A stretch of 43,892 nucleotides of DNA from Bacilli bacterium (GCA_017418945.1 JAFOMI010000053.1:1-43892), one strand, 5' to 3'; counted from the stretch's first letter, positions 17,629 through 25,660 are shown. Program-made: numbers and translations. Notes: generated by a model not told the origin, from the sequence alone.

Positions 17629-18419
17629 TATCCTAATGTAATATCTAAAAACATCATTATTGTAAATCCAATTATTGTAAATATAGCCATTAAATCTTTC
17701 TTTTTATTTGTCTGACTTTCTGGTATTAATTCCATGGTTACAACATATATCATTGCACCAGCTGCAAATGATAATAATAAAGGCATTAAAAATCTAACTT
17801 TCATTACAAGTACTGCACCAATCACACTTGATATTGGTTCAACTATTCCTGTTAATTGCCCTAAAAAGAATGCTTTTTTTCTTGAAAAACCTTCTCGTCT
17901 TAGAGGTATACTAACAGCACTTCCTTCCGGGAAATTTTGTAATCCTATTCCAAGAGCTATTAACCATGCTGATAATAAACTAGCTCCCTTGATTCCATAT
18001 AATATAGAACCAAAAGCAACACCAACAGCCATTCCTTCAGGAATATTATGTAAAGTTATAGATAAGATTATTAATGCACTTCTTTTAATTCTAGTATTAT
18101 TTTTATTTTTTGATTTTAGTTCATAAATTTTATTACCAAAGTATAAAAATATTCCTCCTAGCATAAATCCAATAGATAAAGGAAACCATTTTACCATGTT
18201 TAATTCTTCTAAAGTATTAATCGCAGGTAATATTAAAGAAAAGAATGATGCTGCTATCATAATACCTGCTGCTAAAGAAAGCATGCTATCCATGAATGTT
18301 TTATTTATTTTTTTCATAAATAATACAAGTGATGCTCCAAGTATTGTTATTCCATAAGTAAAAAGACCTGCAATTAATGCTTGAAATATTGGATTCAATG
18401 ACATAATTTCATTAATCAT
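17628..18419 (-). CDS. ZIP-family metal transporter (GufA/ZupT-like)
   Basis: 263 aa, about eight membrane helices. The paired metal-site motifs of ZIP proteins are clear: LHNIPEGMAVGVAFG (TM4) and LQNFPEGSAVSIPLR (TM5), plus GQLTGIVEPISSVIGA and late MELIPES. These proteins move Zn2+ or related divalent cations into the cytoplasm. A short lysine/asparagine loop around residues 101-110 replaces the histidine-rich loop of some relatives. The ribosome binding site (AGGAGAT on the minus strand) lies just upstream. A broad substrate range is likely; the metal cannot be read from sequence. Confidence 0.9.
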   Translation of the reverse strand: MINEIMSLNPIFQALIAGLFTYGITILGASLVLFMKKINKTFMDSMLSLAAGIMIAASFFSLILPAINTLEELNMVKWFPLSIGFMLGGIFLYFGNKIYELKSKNKNNTRIKRSALIILSITLHNIPEGMAVGVAFGSILYGIKGASLLSAWLIALGIGLQNFPEGSAVSIPLRREGFSRKKAFFLGQLTGIVEPISSVIGAVLVMKVRFLMPLLLSFAAGAMIYVVTMELIPESQTNKKKDLMAIFTIIGFTIMMFLDITLG

Positions 18420-18513
18420 ATTTATCTCCTTACACTATAGTATGTTATTCTAAATGTTTAAAATTGTGACTTATTTTTTACAAAAAAATTAAGTCTTAAA
18501 TAGGTTAAATTCA

Positions 18514-18542
18514 TTGACATAAAAACAGATAATTGTTATACT
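18514..18542 (+). promoter_or_regulatory. Consensus sigma-A promoter
   Basis: TTGACA (18514-18519), 17 bases, TATACT (18537-18542), the same elements as at 901-929. It drives the coiled-coil gene at 18573 with a leader of about 24 bases. Confidence 0.85.
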
Positions 18543-18572
18543 TTATATAGAATAAAGAGAGGTGTCTTTATA

Positions 18573-19343
18573 ATGGACAAAAAAGTAATTATTGAAGAAA
18601 ATGAAGAAGTACTAGAAAATAGTATTCCTGAAAATTTAAAGATATATTTAGAAAAAGATGAAAGTACTTTAAATAAAATAGATGAAACATTATCAAATTT
18701 AGATGAAAAAATGAATGCTTTAGAAAAAGAAAAAGTAGATAGTGAAAAAAGTTTTAGTGATAGATTAGCTGCTTTTGAAGAAGAATTAAAAAAAGAAAAA
18801 GAAAAAGCATTTGATGAATTTTCTAAAAGAGAAAATGAAATTAATGAAGAAAAAACAAGAGTAGAAAAAATTAAACTTGATGAACAAAGTAAACAAGTTA
18901 AATATATTGATTCTTTAAAAGAAATATCTAAAACTTATAATTCTAAAATTAATTCGATTGAAGAAGCTATCAAAGCTTGTGAAGATAATGAAACTTTAGC
19001 AAAAGCATTAGAAGAAGAAAAAAATAAATTAGAAGAAGCATTAAATAATGAATATGATTCTAGAAAGACTGAACTTGATGATGTTTTAGAAACTATTGGT
19101 GTTAAAAAGGCAGAAGTTCCTGAAGAACCAAAATTTGATTTAAACCTTGATTTTGAATTACCAAAGATTGATACAAATTATGATTTACCAAATGAAGATT
19201 TACTTAAACCAACAATTGAAGAATCATATGATAATGAAGTTATTTCTCATGAATCTGTTAAAGAAGTTATAAATGAAATATATGAATCAGAAGATATAAT
19301 GGAAAATCATGTATTTCCTTATCTTAGAGCGATAAGAGATTAA
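18573..19343 (+). CDS. Coiled-coil protein of unknown function
   Basis: 256 aa, highly charged, no signal peptide or membrane helix, so probably cytoplasmic. Residues about 28-170 are an almost unbroken coiled coil rich in Glu and Lys (LDEKMNALEKEK, FEEELKKEKEKAFDEF, LAKALEEEKNKLEEALN). The C-terminal third is acidic with short DLNLDFELPKID-like segments, and the end, MENHVFPYLRAIRD, is hydrophobic and could be a docking peptide. It begins an operon with the 83-aa gene 11 bases downstream and has a strong promoter. I do not recognise the family. Confidence 0.8.
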   Translation: MDKKVIIEENEEVLENSIPENLKIYLEKDESTLNKIDETLSNLDEKMNALEKEKVDSEKSFSDRLAAFEEELKKEKEKAFDEFSKRENEINEEKTRVEKIKLDEQSKQVKYIDSLKEISKTYNSKINSIEEAIKACEDNETLAKALEEEKNKLEEALNNEYDSRKTELDDVLETIGVKKAEVPEEPKFDLNLDFELPKIDTNYDLPNEDLLKPTIEESYDNEVISHESVKEVINEIYESEDIMENHVFPYLRAIRD

Positions 19344-19354
19344 GGGGTGAATTT

Positions 19355-19606
19355 ATGGAAAAGTTAAAATATGAAATTGTTACATTAAAAGATGGAAAAC
19401 GATATTTTGTTTTAGAAGATTTACTTTATCAATTTGATACATATGATTTAATATTAAATGTTGAAGATGAGAATGATATACAAATAGTATTACAAGAAGT
19501 TAGAAATGGGAAAACAATTTTAACTCCAGTAACAGATAATGATTTATTAAATGAATTATCATTACAATTTGAAGAAAATATAAGAAATAAACAACAAAAT
19601 TTATAA
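19355..19606 (+). CDS. Small protein, DUF1292-like
   Basis: 83 aa. The pattern YEIVTLKDGKRYFVLEDLLYQ, then DLILNVEDENDIQIVLQEV and TPVTDNDLLNEL, resembles the YrzB/DUF1292 family of small beta-rich proteins. That family binds no known ligand; the match is by pattern only. Follows the coiled-coil gene with AAGGGGTGA as ribosome binding site, and ends before a strong hairpin terminator, so the two form a transcription unit. Confidence 0.65.
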   Translation: MEKLKYEIVTLKDGKRYFVLEDLLYQFDTYDLILNVEDENDIQIVLQEVRNGKTILTPVTDNDLLNELSLQFEENIRNKQQNL

Positions 19607-19612
19607 TTTTGA

Positions 19613-19643
19613 GAAATTACTAAAAAAGTAATTTCTTTTTTTT
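19613..19643 (+). terminator. Intrinsic terminator
   Basis: GAAATTACT (19613-19621), loop AAAAA, AGTAATTTC (19627-19635), followed by eight T residues. Ends the coiled-coil/DUF1292-like operon. Confidence 0.88.
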
Positions 19644-19685
19644 GCAATATAATATATAATATAAACTTGTTTAGAGGTGAAGAAT

Positions 19686-20474
19686 ATGAATATTATTGAA
19701 GCTCATAAATTAAACTATAAAGTAAAAAATAAAAATATTTTTCACGACCTTGATATTACTATTCCATATAATGAATTTGTTACAGTAGTAGGAAAAAATA
19801 GTGTTGGTAAAAGTACATTATTGAAAATACTTAGTGGACAAATAATAACAGATTCTAAGGTTTCTGTAGATAATATTGAAGTAAATAAATTTAATATAGA
19901 AGAAATAATGCAAAGATATACTGTTATTTCTTCATATAATGAATTCTTTTCAAGAACTGTTTTAGAAGAAATACTTCAAGATAAAAGAAATGTTAGTGTG
20001 TTTGAAGTAAATAAAGTAAAGAAATTACTTGATGAATTTAATTTATTATATTTAGAAAAGATGACTGTACAAAATCTATCTTATGCTGAAAATCAAATAA
20101 TTGCTCTTATAAAAGCAATTATTAAAAAACCAAAGTTAATTGTACTTGATAATGCATTTTCAAAATTAGATATAGATAAAAGAAAAGAATTATATTCTTA
20201 TTTAAAGAATTTTGCAAGTAATAATGGAATTACAATTATTTCTACAACTAATAATCCGGAGGATTTAAGATTTTCAGATAGAGTACTATTATTAAAAAAT
20301 GGTAAAATTGATTATGATGGTAATTATGAAAATTTTATTAAAGAAATAGATTTAAATAAAGAAGGATTAAAATATCCTTGGGAAGTTGAAGTATCTAATA
20401 AATTAATGATGTATGATTTAATTGATAAAGATTGTTTTACAATTGAAGATTTAGTAGGTGAATTATGCAAATAG
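19686..20474 (+). CDS. EcfA1-like ABC ATPase with degenerate catalytic motifs
   Basis: 262 aa from ATG 19686, preceded by AGAGGTGA; the GTG at 19677 overlaps that site and is rejected. The Walker A loop is intact (VVGKNSVGKSTLLK). The signature that is normally LSGGQ reads LSYAE. Walker B reads LIVLDNAFSKLD, so the catalytic Glu is Asn. The switch position after Walker B (IISTTNNPED) has Asn instead of His, and the Q-loop position lacks Gln. In Firmicutes ecfA1-ecfA2-ecfT-truA follow rplQ. Here the ATPase pair precedes truA, supporting an energy-coupling-factor origin. It can probably bind ATP, but hydrolysis is doubtful. Overlaps the next gene by 10 bases. Confidence 0.78.
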   Translation: MNIIEAHKLNYKVKNKNIFHDLDITIPYNEFVTVVGKNSVGKSTLLKILSGQIITDSKVSVDNIEVNKFNIEEIMQRYTVISSYNEFFSRTVLEEILQDKRNVSVFEVNKVKKLLDEFNLLYLEKMTVQNLSYAENQIIALIKAIIKKPKLIVLDNAFSKLDIDKRKELYSYLKNFASNNGITIISTTNNPEDLRFSDRVLLLKNGKIDYDGNYENFIKEIDLNKEGLKYPWEVEVSNKLMMYDLIDKDCFTIEDLVGELCK

Positions 20475-21151
20475 AAGAATTTTATAAAAGAAATACAATT
20501 GTAGGTATTGTTGGAAATAGTGGATCAGGTAAATCTACATTTATAAATCAATTTAAACAAAGTAGTAAAGTTGGAATTATTAATTTTAATATAATTAATT
20601 CTATTAAAGTAATTGATCAAATAGAGTATTATGATAGATTTTATAATTATAAAATAAGAGAATTAGAAGGAAGAAGAGAAGAAATAATTAAGATGCTAGA
20701 AATAGACGACAGTATCTTAGATAATAATATATATGAATTAAGTGAAAGTGAACTTGCAAAAGTATTAATTGCATCAGTATTATTATATAATCCAGAAACT
20801 ATTGTATTTGATGAAATGCTTGATTCTTTTGATAATAAGACAAAAGAAAAGATATTAAAGTTAATAATAAAATTAAAGAAATTTTTTAAAAAAAATATAT
20901 TTATAGTTACTTCAAATATAGATGATATATATGAATTTATAGATGATGTAATTATAATAGATGATGGAAAAGTATTATTGAAAGGTAAAAAAACTATTTT
21001 GTTAGATAATATAAATATATTAACAGAAAAGAATATTAGAGTACCAAATATAGTTTATTTTATTAATAAAATGAAAGAAAAAGGTATTAATTTAGATAAT
21101 GTTGATTCAGTTAATGAATTAATAAAAACAATATATAGAGAAATGAGATGA
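20465..21151 (+). CDS. EcfA2-like ABC ATPase, divergent and shortened
   Basis: 228 aa (EcfA2 is usually about 280). Walker A is GNSGSGKST and Walker B is TIVFDEMLDSFD, with catalytic Glu retained. The signature is LSESE instead of LSGGQ, and the switch residue is Ser (IVTSNIDD). It would pair with the preceding ATPase to form a heterodimer with one partly competent site, as in asymmetric ABC systems. Start ATG 20465 with AGGTGAA inside the previous gene. No EcfT-type membrane protein follows: truA starts 4 bases after the stop. Vitamin-uptake ATPase function is possible only if EcfT is encoded elsewhere. Confidence 0.75.
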   Translation: MQIEEFYKRNTIVGIVGNSGSGKSTFINQFKQSSKVGIINFNIINSIKVIDQIEYYDRFYNYKIRELEGRREEIIKMLEIDDSILDNNIYELSESELAKVLIASVLLYNPETIVFDEMLDSFDNKTKEKILKLIIKLKKFFKKNIFIVTSNIDDIYEFIDDVIIIDDGKVLLKGKKTILLDNINILTEKNIRVPNIVYFINKMKEKGINLDNVDSVNELIKTIYREMR

Positions 21152-21155
21152 TATA

Positions 21156-21887
21156 TTGAGATATAAAGTAACATTTAGTTATGATGGATCAAAATTTAAT
21201 GGCTATCAAAAGCAAAAAGGAATTGATAATACAGTTCAAGGTAAGATTGAGAATGCTTTAAAAGAAATAAATAATAATGTTGAAACTAAGTTTACTTCTT
21301 CTGGAAGAACTGATAAAGGAGTTTCAGCATATAAACAAGTTGGATCTTGTGATATAGGTGTTAATATAACTCCATATAAATTGAAAAGAGCGTTAAATAG
21401 TAGACTTCATGATTATATTCATATAATAGATGTTGAAGAAACTTTTGATGATTTTCATCCTAGATATATGTTGAAAGAAAAAACATATATTTATAAAATT
21501 AATCTAGGAGAATATAATCCAATAGAAAAAGATTATGTATGTCAGTTATGTAAAGAATTAGACGTTGAAATTATGAAAAAAGAAATAAAAGATTTTATTG
21601 GAGAACATGATTTTTCAGCATTTTGTTCAAATGAAGATAAGAAAGATAATTGCATAAGAATTATATATGATGCAAAAATAGAAGAAAAAGATAATTATTT
21701 AATTATTAGTTTTACTGGTAATGGATTCTTAAAATATATGGTTAGAATTATGTGTGGATATTTAATATCAGTAGGTCTTCATAAAATAGAAGCAGGAAAA
21801 ATAAAATTATATTTAGAATCTAAAGAGAAAGTTTCTACAAAGACAGCAAGAGCTGAAGGTTTATATTTACTTGATATAAAGTATTAA
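21156..21887 (+). CDS. truA: tRNA pseudouridine(38-40) synthase TruA
   Basis: 243 aa, with a TTG start at 21156 (GAGATGAT upstream); translation begins MRYKVTFSYDGSKFNGYQKQ, as in the family. The catalytic Asp is in SSGRTDKGVSA. Other landmarks are NSRLHDYIHI, HPRYMLKEKTYIYKI, and NGFLKYMVRIMCGYLI. It converts U38-U40 of tRNA anticodon arms to pseudouridine. The position directly after the EcfA-like pair is conserved in Firmicutes, except that ecfT is missing. Confidence 0.96.
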   Translation: MRYKVTFSYDGSKFNGYQKQKGIDNTVQGKIENALKEINNNVETKFTSSGRTDKGVSAYKQVGSCDIGVNITPYKLKRALNSRLHDYIHIIDVEETFDDFHPRYMLKEKTYIYKINLGEYNPIEKDYVCQLCKELDVEIMKKEIKDFIGEHDFSAFCSNEDKKDNCIRIIYDAKIEEKDNYLIISFTGNGFLKYMVRIMCGYLISVGLHKIEAGKIKLYLESKEKVSTKTARAEGLYLLDIKY

Positions 21888-21917
21888 AAAAGATATAGAT
21901 TTAATCTATATCTTTTT
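21887..21917. terminator. Bidirectional terminator
   Basis: AAAAAGATATAGAT (21887-21900) pairs with ATCTATATCTTTTT (21904-21917) around a three-base loop, 14 bp, with T residues on both exits. Serves truA (+) and the convergent DUF378 gene (-), whose stop lies at 21916. Confidence 0.88.
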
Positions 21918-22116
21918 AATCTTCAAATAAGTCTACTAATTCTTTAATACTTAATAGACCAGATATACCTACAAGAATATATATTACTCTTGTAAGTGAA
22001 CTTTCTACACCACCAAATATTAGTGAAACAAGGTTAAAATCAAATAAACCGATTAGACCCCAGTTAATCGCACCAATAATTACAAGTAATAAAGATATTA
22101 TTCGTAATGTTCTCAT
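21916..22116 (-). CDS. DUF378 small membrane protein
   Basis: 66 aa with two hydrophobic helices. The N-terminal RIISLLLVIIGAINWGLIGLF and central FDFNLVSLIFGG are the hallmark of DUF378 (YuzA-like) proteins. Function is unknown. An AAAGGAGGA site on the minus strand precedes the start. It is a single gene facing truA. Confidence 0.9.
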   Translation of the reverse strand: MRTLRIISLLLVIIGAINWGLIGLFDFNLVSLIFGGVESSLTRVIYILVGISGLLSIKELVDLFED

Positions 22117-22235
22117 ATAATCCTCCTTTTATTATACATTAATTATAATAATCATTTTTTTTATTATTATTCATGAATATTTAAAAATTGTTATTAATAT
22201 AATTTTAATGTAAAACAAAAAGAAGAGGTGGAATT

Positions 22236-23228
22236 TTGAAAAAAATATTTTTAATGTTATTTTTATTTATTTTTGTTTGTACTTTAACAGGATGTAAAAA
22301 GTATAATGAGAATACAATTAAAAGAGATTTAGAAAAGGATATTAGTTCTATAAAAGGATATCATGTTATAGGTGATTTACAAATATATAATGGCGATAAT
22401 ACATATAGATATAAAGTAGAAACATCAAATTATAAAGATAATTATAGAGTAAGTTTAATAAATAAGAATAATAATTATGAACAAATTATTTTAAAAAATG
22501 ATGATGGTGTTTATGTTTTAACACCAAGATTAAATAAAAGTTTTAAATTTCAAAGTAATTGGCCTGAGAATAGTTCTCAAGTATATTTATTAGAATCATT
22601 AGTTAATGATATTAAAAATGATACTAATTTAAAACTAGTAGAAAAAAATAATGAATATATAATAGAATGTAAGTTAGCGTATTCTAATAATAAAAATTTA
22701 GTTAAAGAAAAGATATATTTAGATAAGAATTTAAATATTAAGAAAGTAGAAGTATTTGATGATGATAATAAAATGCAAATGAGAATGGTATTTAATGAAA
22801 TTGATAAAAAAGCAGCTTTTAATGATAAGTATTTTGATTTAAAAGAAAATTTAAAAAAGGATAATACTGAAACTAAAGAGACTATTTCTGAAATAGAAGA
22901 TACAATATATCCTATGTATTTACCAAGTGGAACATATTTATCAAAAGAAGAAAAAATATCCAAAAAAGATGGAGATAGAGTTATATTAACATTTTCAGGA
23001 GAAACACCATTTATGTTAGTACAAGAAACAGTAAGTAAAGATGATACAGAAGATATTCCTGTAATGGGAAGAATGGAATTTATATTAGACTCTGTAGGAG
23101 CAGTTTCAGATAATTCTATTAATTTTATATCTAATGGAATTGAGTATTACATATCATCAGATAATATGACTGAAGAAGAAATGATGCAGGTTGCAGAAAG
23201 TATTTCTCCAGTTGCGGTAATGAAATAG
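22236..23228 (+). CDS. LolA-fold-like lipoprotein (YdcC-like)
   Basis: 330 aa, TTG start at 22236 with AGAAGAGGTGG just upstream. Lipoprotein signal with lipobox LTGC (about residues 16-19), so it is anchored outside the membrane. The body is a series of beta-strands (HVIGDLQIYNGDNTYRYKVE, YIIECKLAYSNN, EKIYLDKNLNIKKVEVFDDDN) as in LolA/LppX-like lipid-binding proteins and Bacillus YdcC. The C-terminal 90 residues (PMYLPSGTYLSKEEKI...VMGRMEFILDSVGA) resemble a DUF4367-type domain. The family is inferred from pattern; a lipid or envelope-sensing role is possible. Confidence 0.7.
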   Translation: MKKIFLMLFLFIFVCTLTGCKKYNENTIKRDLEKDISSIKGYHVIGDLQIYNGDNTYRYKVETSNYKDNYRVSLINKNNNYEQIILKNDDGVYVLTPRLNKSFKFQSNWPENSSQVYLLESLVNDIKNDTNLKLVEKNNEYIIECKLAYSNNKNLVKEKIYLDKNLNIKKVEVFDDDNKMQMRMVFNEIDKKAAFNDKYFDLKENLKKDNTETKETISEIEDTIYPMYLPSGTYLSKEEKISKKDGDRVILTFSGETPFMLVQETVSKDDTEDIPVMGRMEFILDSVGAVSDNSINFISNGIEYYISSDNMTEEEMMQVAESISPVAVMK

Positions 23229-23248
23229 ATTTTTATATCTATTTTTTT
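23224..23248 (+). terminator. Intrinsic terminator
   Basis: AATAGAT (23224-23230), loop TTTTAT, ATCTATT (23237-23243), T run to 23248. It begins inside the stop codon region of the lipoprotein gene and is followed 8 bases later by a promoter. Confidence 0.75.
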
Positions 23249-23255
23249 ACATTTA

Positions 23256-23264
23256 TGTTATAAT
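23256..23264 (+). promoter_or_regulatory. Extended -10 promoter
   Basis: TGTTATAAT: an extended -10 TGn followed by perfect TATAAT (23259-23264), no clear -35 box. The predicted start is only about 10 bases before the ATG at 23280, inside or at the ribosome binding site GGTGAT, so the leader is very short. Confidence 0.55.
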
Positions 23265-23279
23265 TATTTTGGTGATAGT

Positions 23280-23816
23280 ATGAATAGAAAACAAGTTTTA
23301 AGAGATATGAAAAAAAAGAAAAAAGAAAAAAATATAGTTGAAGACACTAATTATGTAAGTAGATTTATTCTTTATTTATTAATATTATTAATATTACTAA
23401 TAATAGGTTATTTAATCGTTGGAATCTTTGTTAATAAAACTATTACATTTAATAAGAAAGAAGATAAGAAGACAAGTGATGTTACTATAGATAACAAAAC
23501 TATATTAGCGGGAGAAATATTTGATCAAAAAGAAAACGAATATTATGTTTTAGTTTATAATAAGAATGAAGAAAACAGTATTTTAGGTACATGGAAAAAT
23601 GCTTATACTGGAAAAGAAAATGCTTTAAAAGTATATGTTGTTGATAGTGAAACTAAGTTAAATGGTAATTTTATAGTAACTGAAAATGGTAATAGTAATG
23701 CTCAAAGTTATTCTGATTTAAAGATAGTTAGTCCAACTTTAATAAAGATTAGTGATAAAAAGATTGTTGATTATATTGAAGGAGAAGACGCAATTAAAAA
23801 CGTATTCAAAAATTAA
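23280..23816 (+). CDS. Membrane-anchored protein with a probable thioredoxin-like fold, no CxxC
   Basis: 178 aa. A basic N-terminus is followed by one strong transmembrane helix (residues about 28-52), then an extracytoplasmic domain. The domain has GEIFDQKENEYYVLVYNKNEE and the ending SPTLIKISDKKIVDYIEG. This recalls the cis-Pro plus 'Pxlikikdgkvvdyi.G' end of thioredoxin-fold proteins. No CxxC or any Cys is present, so it cannot be a redox enzyme. It could be a binding or adaptor domain. Unrecognised family; single-gene unit between two terminators. Confidence 0.65.
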   Translation: MNRKQVLRDMKKKKKEKNIVEDTNYVSRFILYLLILLILLIIGYLIVGIFVNKTITFNKKEDKKTSDVTIDNKTILAGEIFDQKENEYYVLVYNKNEENSILGTWKNAYTGKENALKVYVVDSETKLNGNFIVTENGNSNAQSYSDLKIVSPTLIKISDKKIVDYIEGEDAIKNVFKN

Positions 23817-23817
23817 A

Positions 23818-23843
23818 AAAACTATTTTATAATAGTTTTTTTT
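23818..23843 (+). terminator. Intrinsic terminator
   Basis: AAAACTATT (23818-23826), loop TTAT, AATAGTTTT (23831-23839), T run to 23843, directly following the preceding gene. Confidence 0.85.
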
Positions 23844-23844
23844 G

Positions 23845-23853
23845 TGTTATGAT
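23845..23853 (+). promoter_or_regulatory. Extended -10 promoter
   Basis: TGTTATGAT, an extended -10 (TG 23845-23846, TATGAT 23848-23853), immediately after the terminator T run. It predicts a leader of about 9 bases before the ctpA start at 23869. Confidence 0.5.
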
Positions 23854-23868
23854 TAAATAGGTGATAAT

Positions 23869-25044
23869 ATGAAGAGTAATGTAAAAAGAATAGTATTATA
23901 TGTTTTATTTTTATTAATAGGATTATTAATAGGAAGTTTTGGAACATATTTTTTAAATAGTTTTTATGTAAAAAATGTAGTTAAAGATAATACAGATAAA
24001 ACTATGTATGAGCCAATATATGAGGCTTATGGAATTATAAAAGAAAATTATTATAAGGATATAGATGATGAAACACTTATAAATGGAGCTATTAATGGTA
24101 TGCTTGAATCATTAAATGATAAGCATTCTGTATTCTTTGATGAGAATGCTAAAAATGAGTTTGAAACAGAACTTTCAGGTCAATATTATGGAATTGGTGC
24201 TCAAATAACTCAAATCAGTGAAGATGAAGTTATGATAAGTAAAGTATTTGATGATTCTCCTGCAAAGAAGTATGGATTAAAAGAAGGAGATATATTTGTA
24301 AGTATAGATGGTAAATCTACTAAAGGTTTAACTGTTACTGAAATAGCTACTAATTTAAAGAGTAAGAAAAAAGAAAAAGCAACTATAGTTGTTAGAAGAG
24401 ATGGAAAAGAAGTAGAAATTAAATTACAAAAAGATAATGTAAATTTATTATCAGTTAGTTCAGAAATGTTAGATGATAATATAGGATATATATCTGTTAG
24501 TATTTTTGGAGAAAAAACAGCAGAACAGTTTAAAAATGCTTTAGAAGGTTTAGAATCTAAAGGTATGAAATCATTAATTATAGATTTAAGAGGTAATAGT
24601 GGAGGATATTTATCGACAGTTACTTATATGCTTAATGATTTCCTAGATAATAGTAAAGTTATATATCAAATGAAGACAAGAAAAGGCACTAAAAAATATT
24701 ATGCACTTGATAATACAAAAAGAGATTATAAAGTTATAATACTAGTTGATGAAAATAGTGCATCTGCATCAGAAATAATGTGTTCAGCGATGAAAGAACA
24801 ATATGGTGCTACTTTAGTTGGAGTAAAAACTTATGGTAAAGGAACTGTTCAAGAAACAAGTGATTTATCAAATAATACATTAATAAAATATACAGTACAA
24901 GAATGGTTAACTAGTAAAGGAAATAGCATTAATGATGTTGGTGTAACTCCAGATTATGAAGTTACTTTAAGTGATGAATATAATAATAATCCAATTAGAG
25001 AAAATGATAATCAATTAAAACAAGCTATTGAACTTGCAAGATAA
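23869..25044 (+). CDS. S41-family C-terminal processing protease (CtpA/CtpB-like)
   Basis: 391 aa. N-terminal membrane anchor (residues 8-30), then a PDZ domain (GIGAQITQISEDEVMISKVFDDSPAKKYGLKEGD, about residues 104-140, fragment shown in part), then the S41 catalytic domain. The Ser is in NSASASEIM, the Lys four turns later in YGKGTVQE, and the oxyanion region is LRGNSGGYL. It cleaves exported substrates near their C-termini, outside the membrane; in Bacillus CtpB regulates sporulation signalling. Length is typical. Single-gene unit with a terminator on each side. Confidence 0.93.
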   Translation: MKSNVKRIVLYVLFLLIGLLIGSFGTYFLNSFYVKNVVKDNTDKTMYEPIYEAYGIIKENYYKDIDDETLINGAINGMLESLNDKHSVFFDENAKNEFETELSGQYYGIGAQITQISEDEVMISKVFDDSPAKKYGLKEGDIFVSIDGKSTKGLTVTEIATNLKSKKKEKATIVVRRDGKEVEIKLQKDNVNLLSVSSEMLDDNIGYISVSIFGEKTAEQFKNALEGLESKGMKSLIIDLRGNSGGYLSTVTYMLNDFLDNSKVIYQMKTRKGTKKYYALDNTKRDYKVIILVDENSASASEIMCSAMKEQYGATLVGVKTYGKGTVQETSDLSNNTLIKYTVQEWLTSKGNSINDVGVTPDYEVTLSDEYNNNPIRENDNQLKQAIELAR

Positions 25045-25047
25045 TTT

Positions 25048-25074
25048 AAGGAATATTAAATATTCCTTTTTTTT
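25048..25074 (+). terminator. Intrinsic terminator
   Basis: AAGGAATA (25048-25055), loop TTAAA, TATTCCTT (25061-25068), T run to 25074. Closes the ctpA-like unit. Confidence 0.85.
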
Positions 25075-25089
25075 ATTTTAAAAATAGAG

Positions 25090-25095
25090 TATAAT
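25090..25095 (+). promoter_or_regulatory. Probable -10 box for ntdP
   Basis: TATAAT at 25090-25095, about 15 bases past the preceding terminator T run and 20 bases before the ntdP start. No clear -35 motif is present; the T-rich stretch at 25067-25074 occupies that position. Confidence 0.4.
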
Positions 25096-25115
25096 ACTTA
25101 AGAACGGAGAAAAAT

Positions 25116-25646
25116 ATGAAGAAGGGTGAAAGATACAAAATACATGGTTATAAACATAATGGTAAATTATATAAAACATGGGATGAAGCAATTTTATTAG
25201 ACGAAACAGAAGATTATTATGTATTTGGTAATAAGAATACAAAAGTAACAAAAATGTTTGGTAAAAGCTGGTATACAAGAGAAACAGCAATACTATTTTA
25301 TTTTAAAAATAATTGGTATAATGTAGTCGCACAATTAAAGAAAAATGGAATTTATTATTATTGTAATATCGCATCTCCTGTAGTTATAGATAACAAAACT
25401 ATTAAATTTATTGATTATGATTTAGATCTTAGAATATTTCCAGATGATTCTTATAAAATATTAGATAAACAAGAATATGAATATCATAAAAAATTAATGA
25501 AGTATCCAAAAGATTTACAAGATATATTATCATTTAAATTAACAGAGCTTATTAATAGATTTAATAATAAAGATATACCATTTGATAGTGACATGATTAA
25601 AACATATGAAAAAAAGTATAACTTTTATAAAAGTATTGACTATTAG
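25116..25646 (+). CDS. ntdP: Nucleoside tri-/diphosphate phosphatase (Ntdp, YgaC-like, DUF402)
   Basis: 176 aa, the normal size for the Ntdp family (B. subtilis YgaC). Close family matches by eye: IHGYKHNGKLYKTWDE at the start, GKSWYTRETAILFYF, NGIYYYCNIASPVV, and IKFIDYDLDLRIFPD with the metal-binding acidic cluster. It hydrolyses NTPs and NDPs and has been linked to GTP/ATP homeostasis and virulence in staphylococci. ACGGAGA ribosome binding site. Single-gene unit with a terminator on each side. Confidence 0.93.
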   Translation: MKKGERYKIHGYKHNGKLYKTWDEAILLDETEDYYVFGNKNTKVTKMFGKSWYTRETAILFYFKNNWYNVVAQLKKNGIYYYCNIASPVVIDNKTIKFIDYDLDLRIFPDDSYKILDKQEYEYHKKLMKYPKDLQDILSFKLTELINRFNNKDIPFDSDMIKTYEKKYNFYKSIDY

Positions 25647-25660
25647 TTAATACTTTTTTT
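25629..25660 (+). terminator. Intrinsic terminator
   Basis: AAAAGTATTGAC (25629-25640), loop TATTA, GTTAATACTTTT (25646-25657), T run to 25660. The left arm lies within the end of the ntdP coding region. Confidence 0.85.

Noticed and set aside
17734-18126. Open frame on the + strand opposite the ZIP transporter
   Set aside because: It lies entirely antisense to a clear ZIP gene with conserved metal motifs, has no ribosome binding site and no recognisable domain.
20465-21155. Possible hidden ecfT fragment between the ABC pair and truA
   Set aside because: Only four bases separate the stop and the truA start, and no hydrophobic frame overlaps this interval.
21150-21162. Frameshift or missing start in truA because no ATG is present
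   Set aside because: A TTG start with a ribosome binding site gives the expected family N-terminus, so no error is needed.
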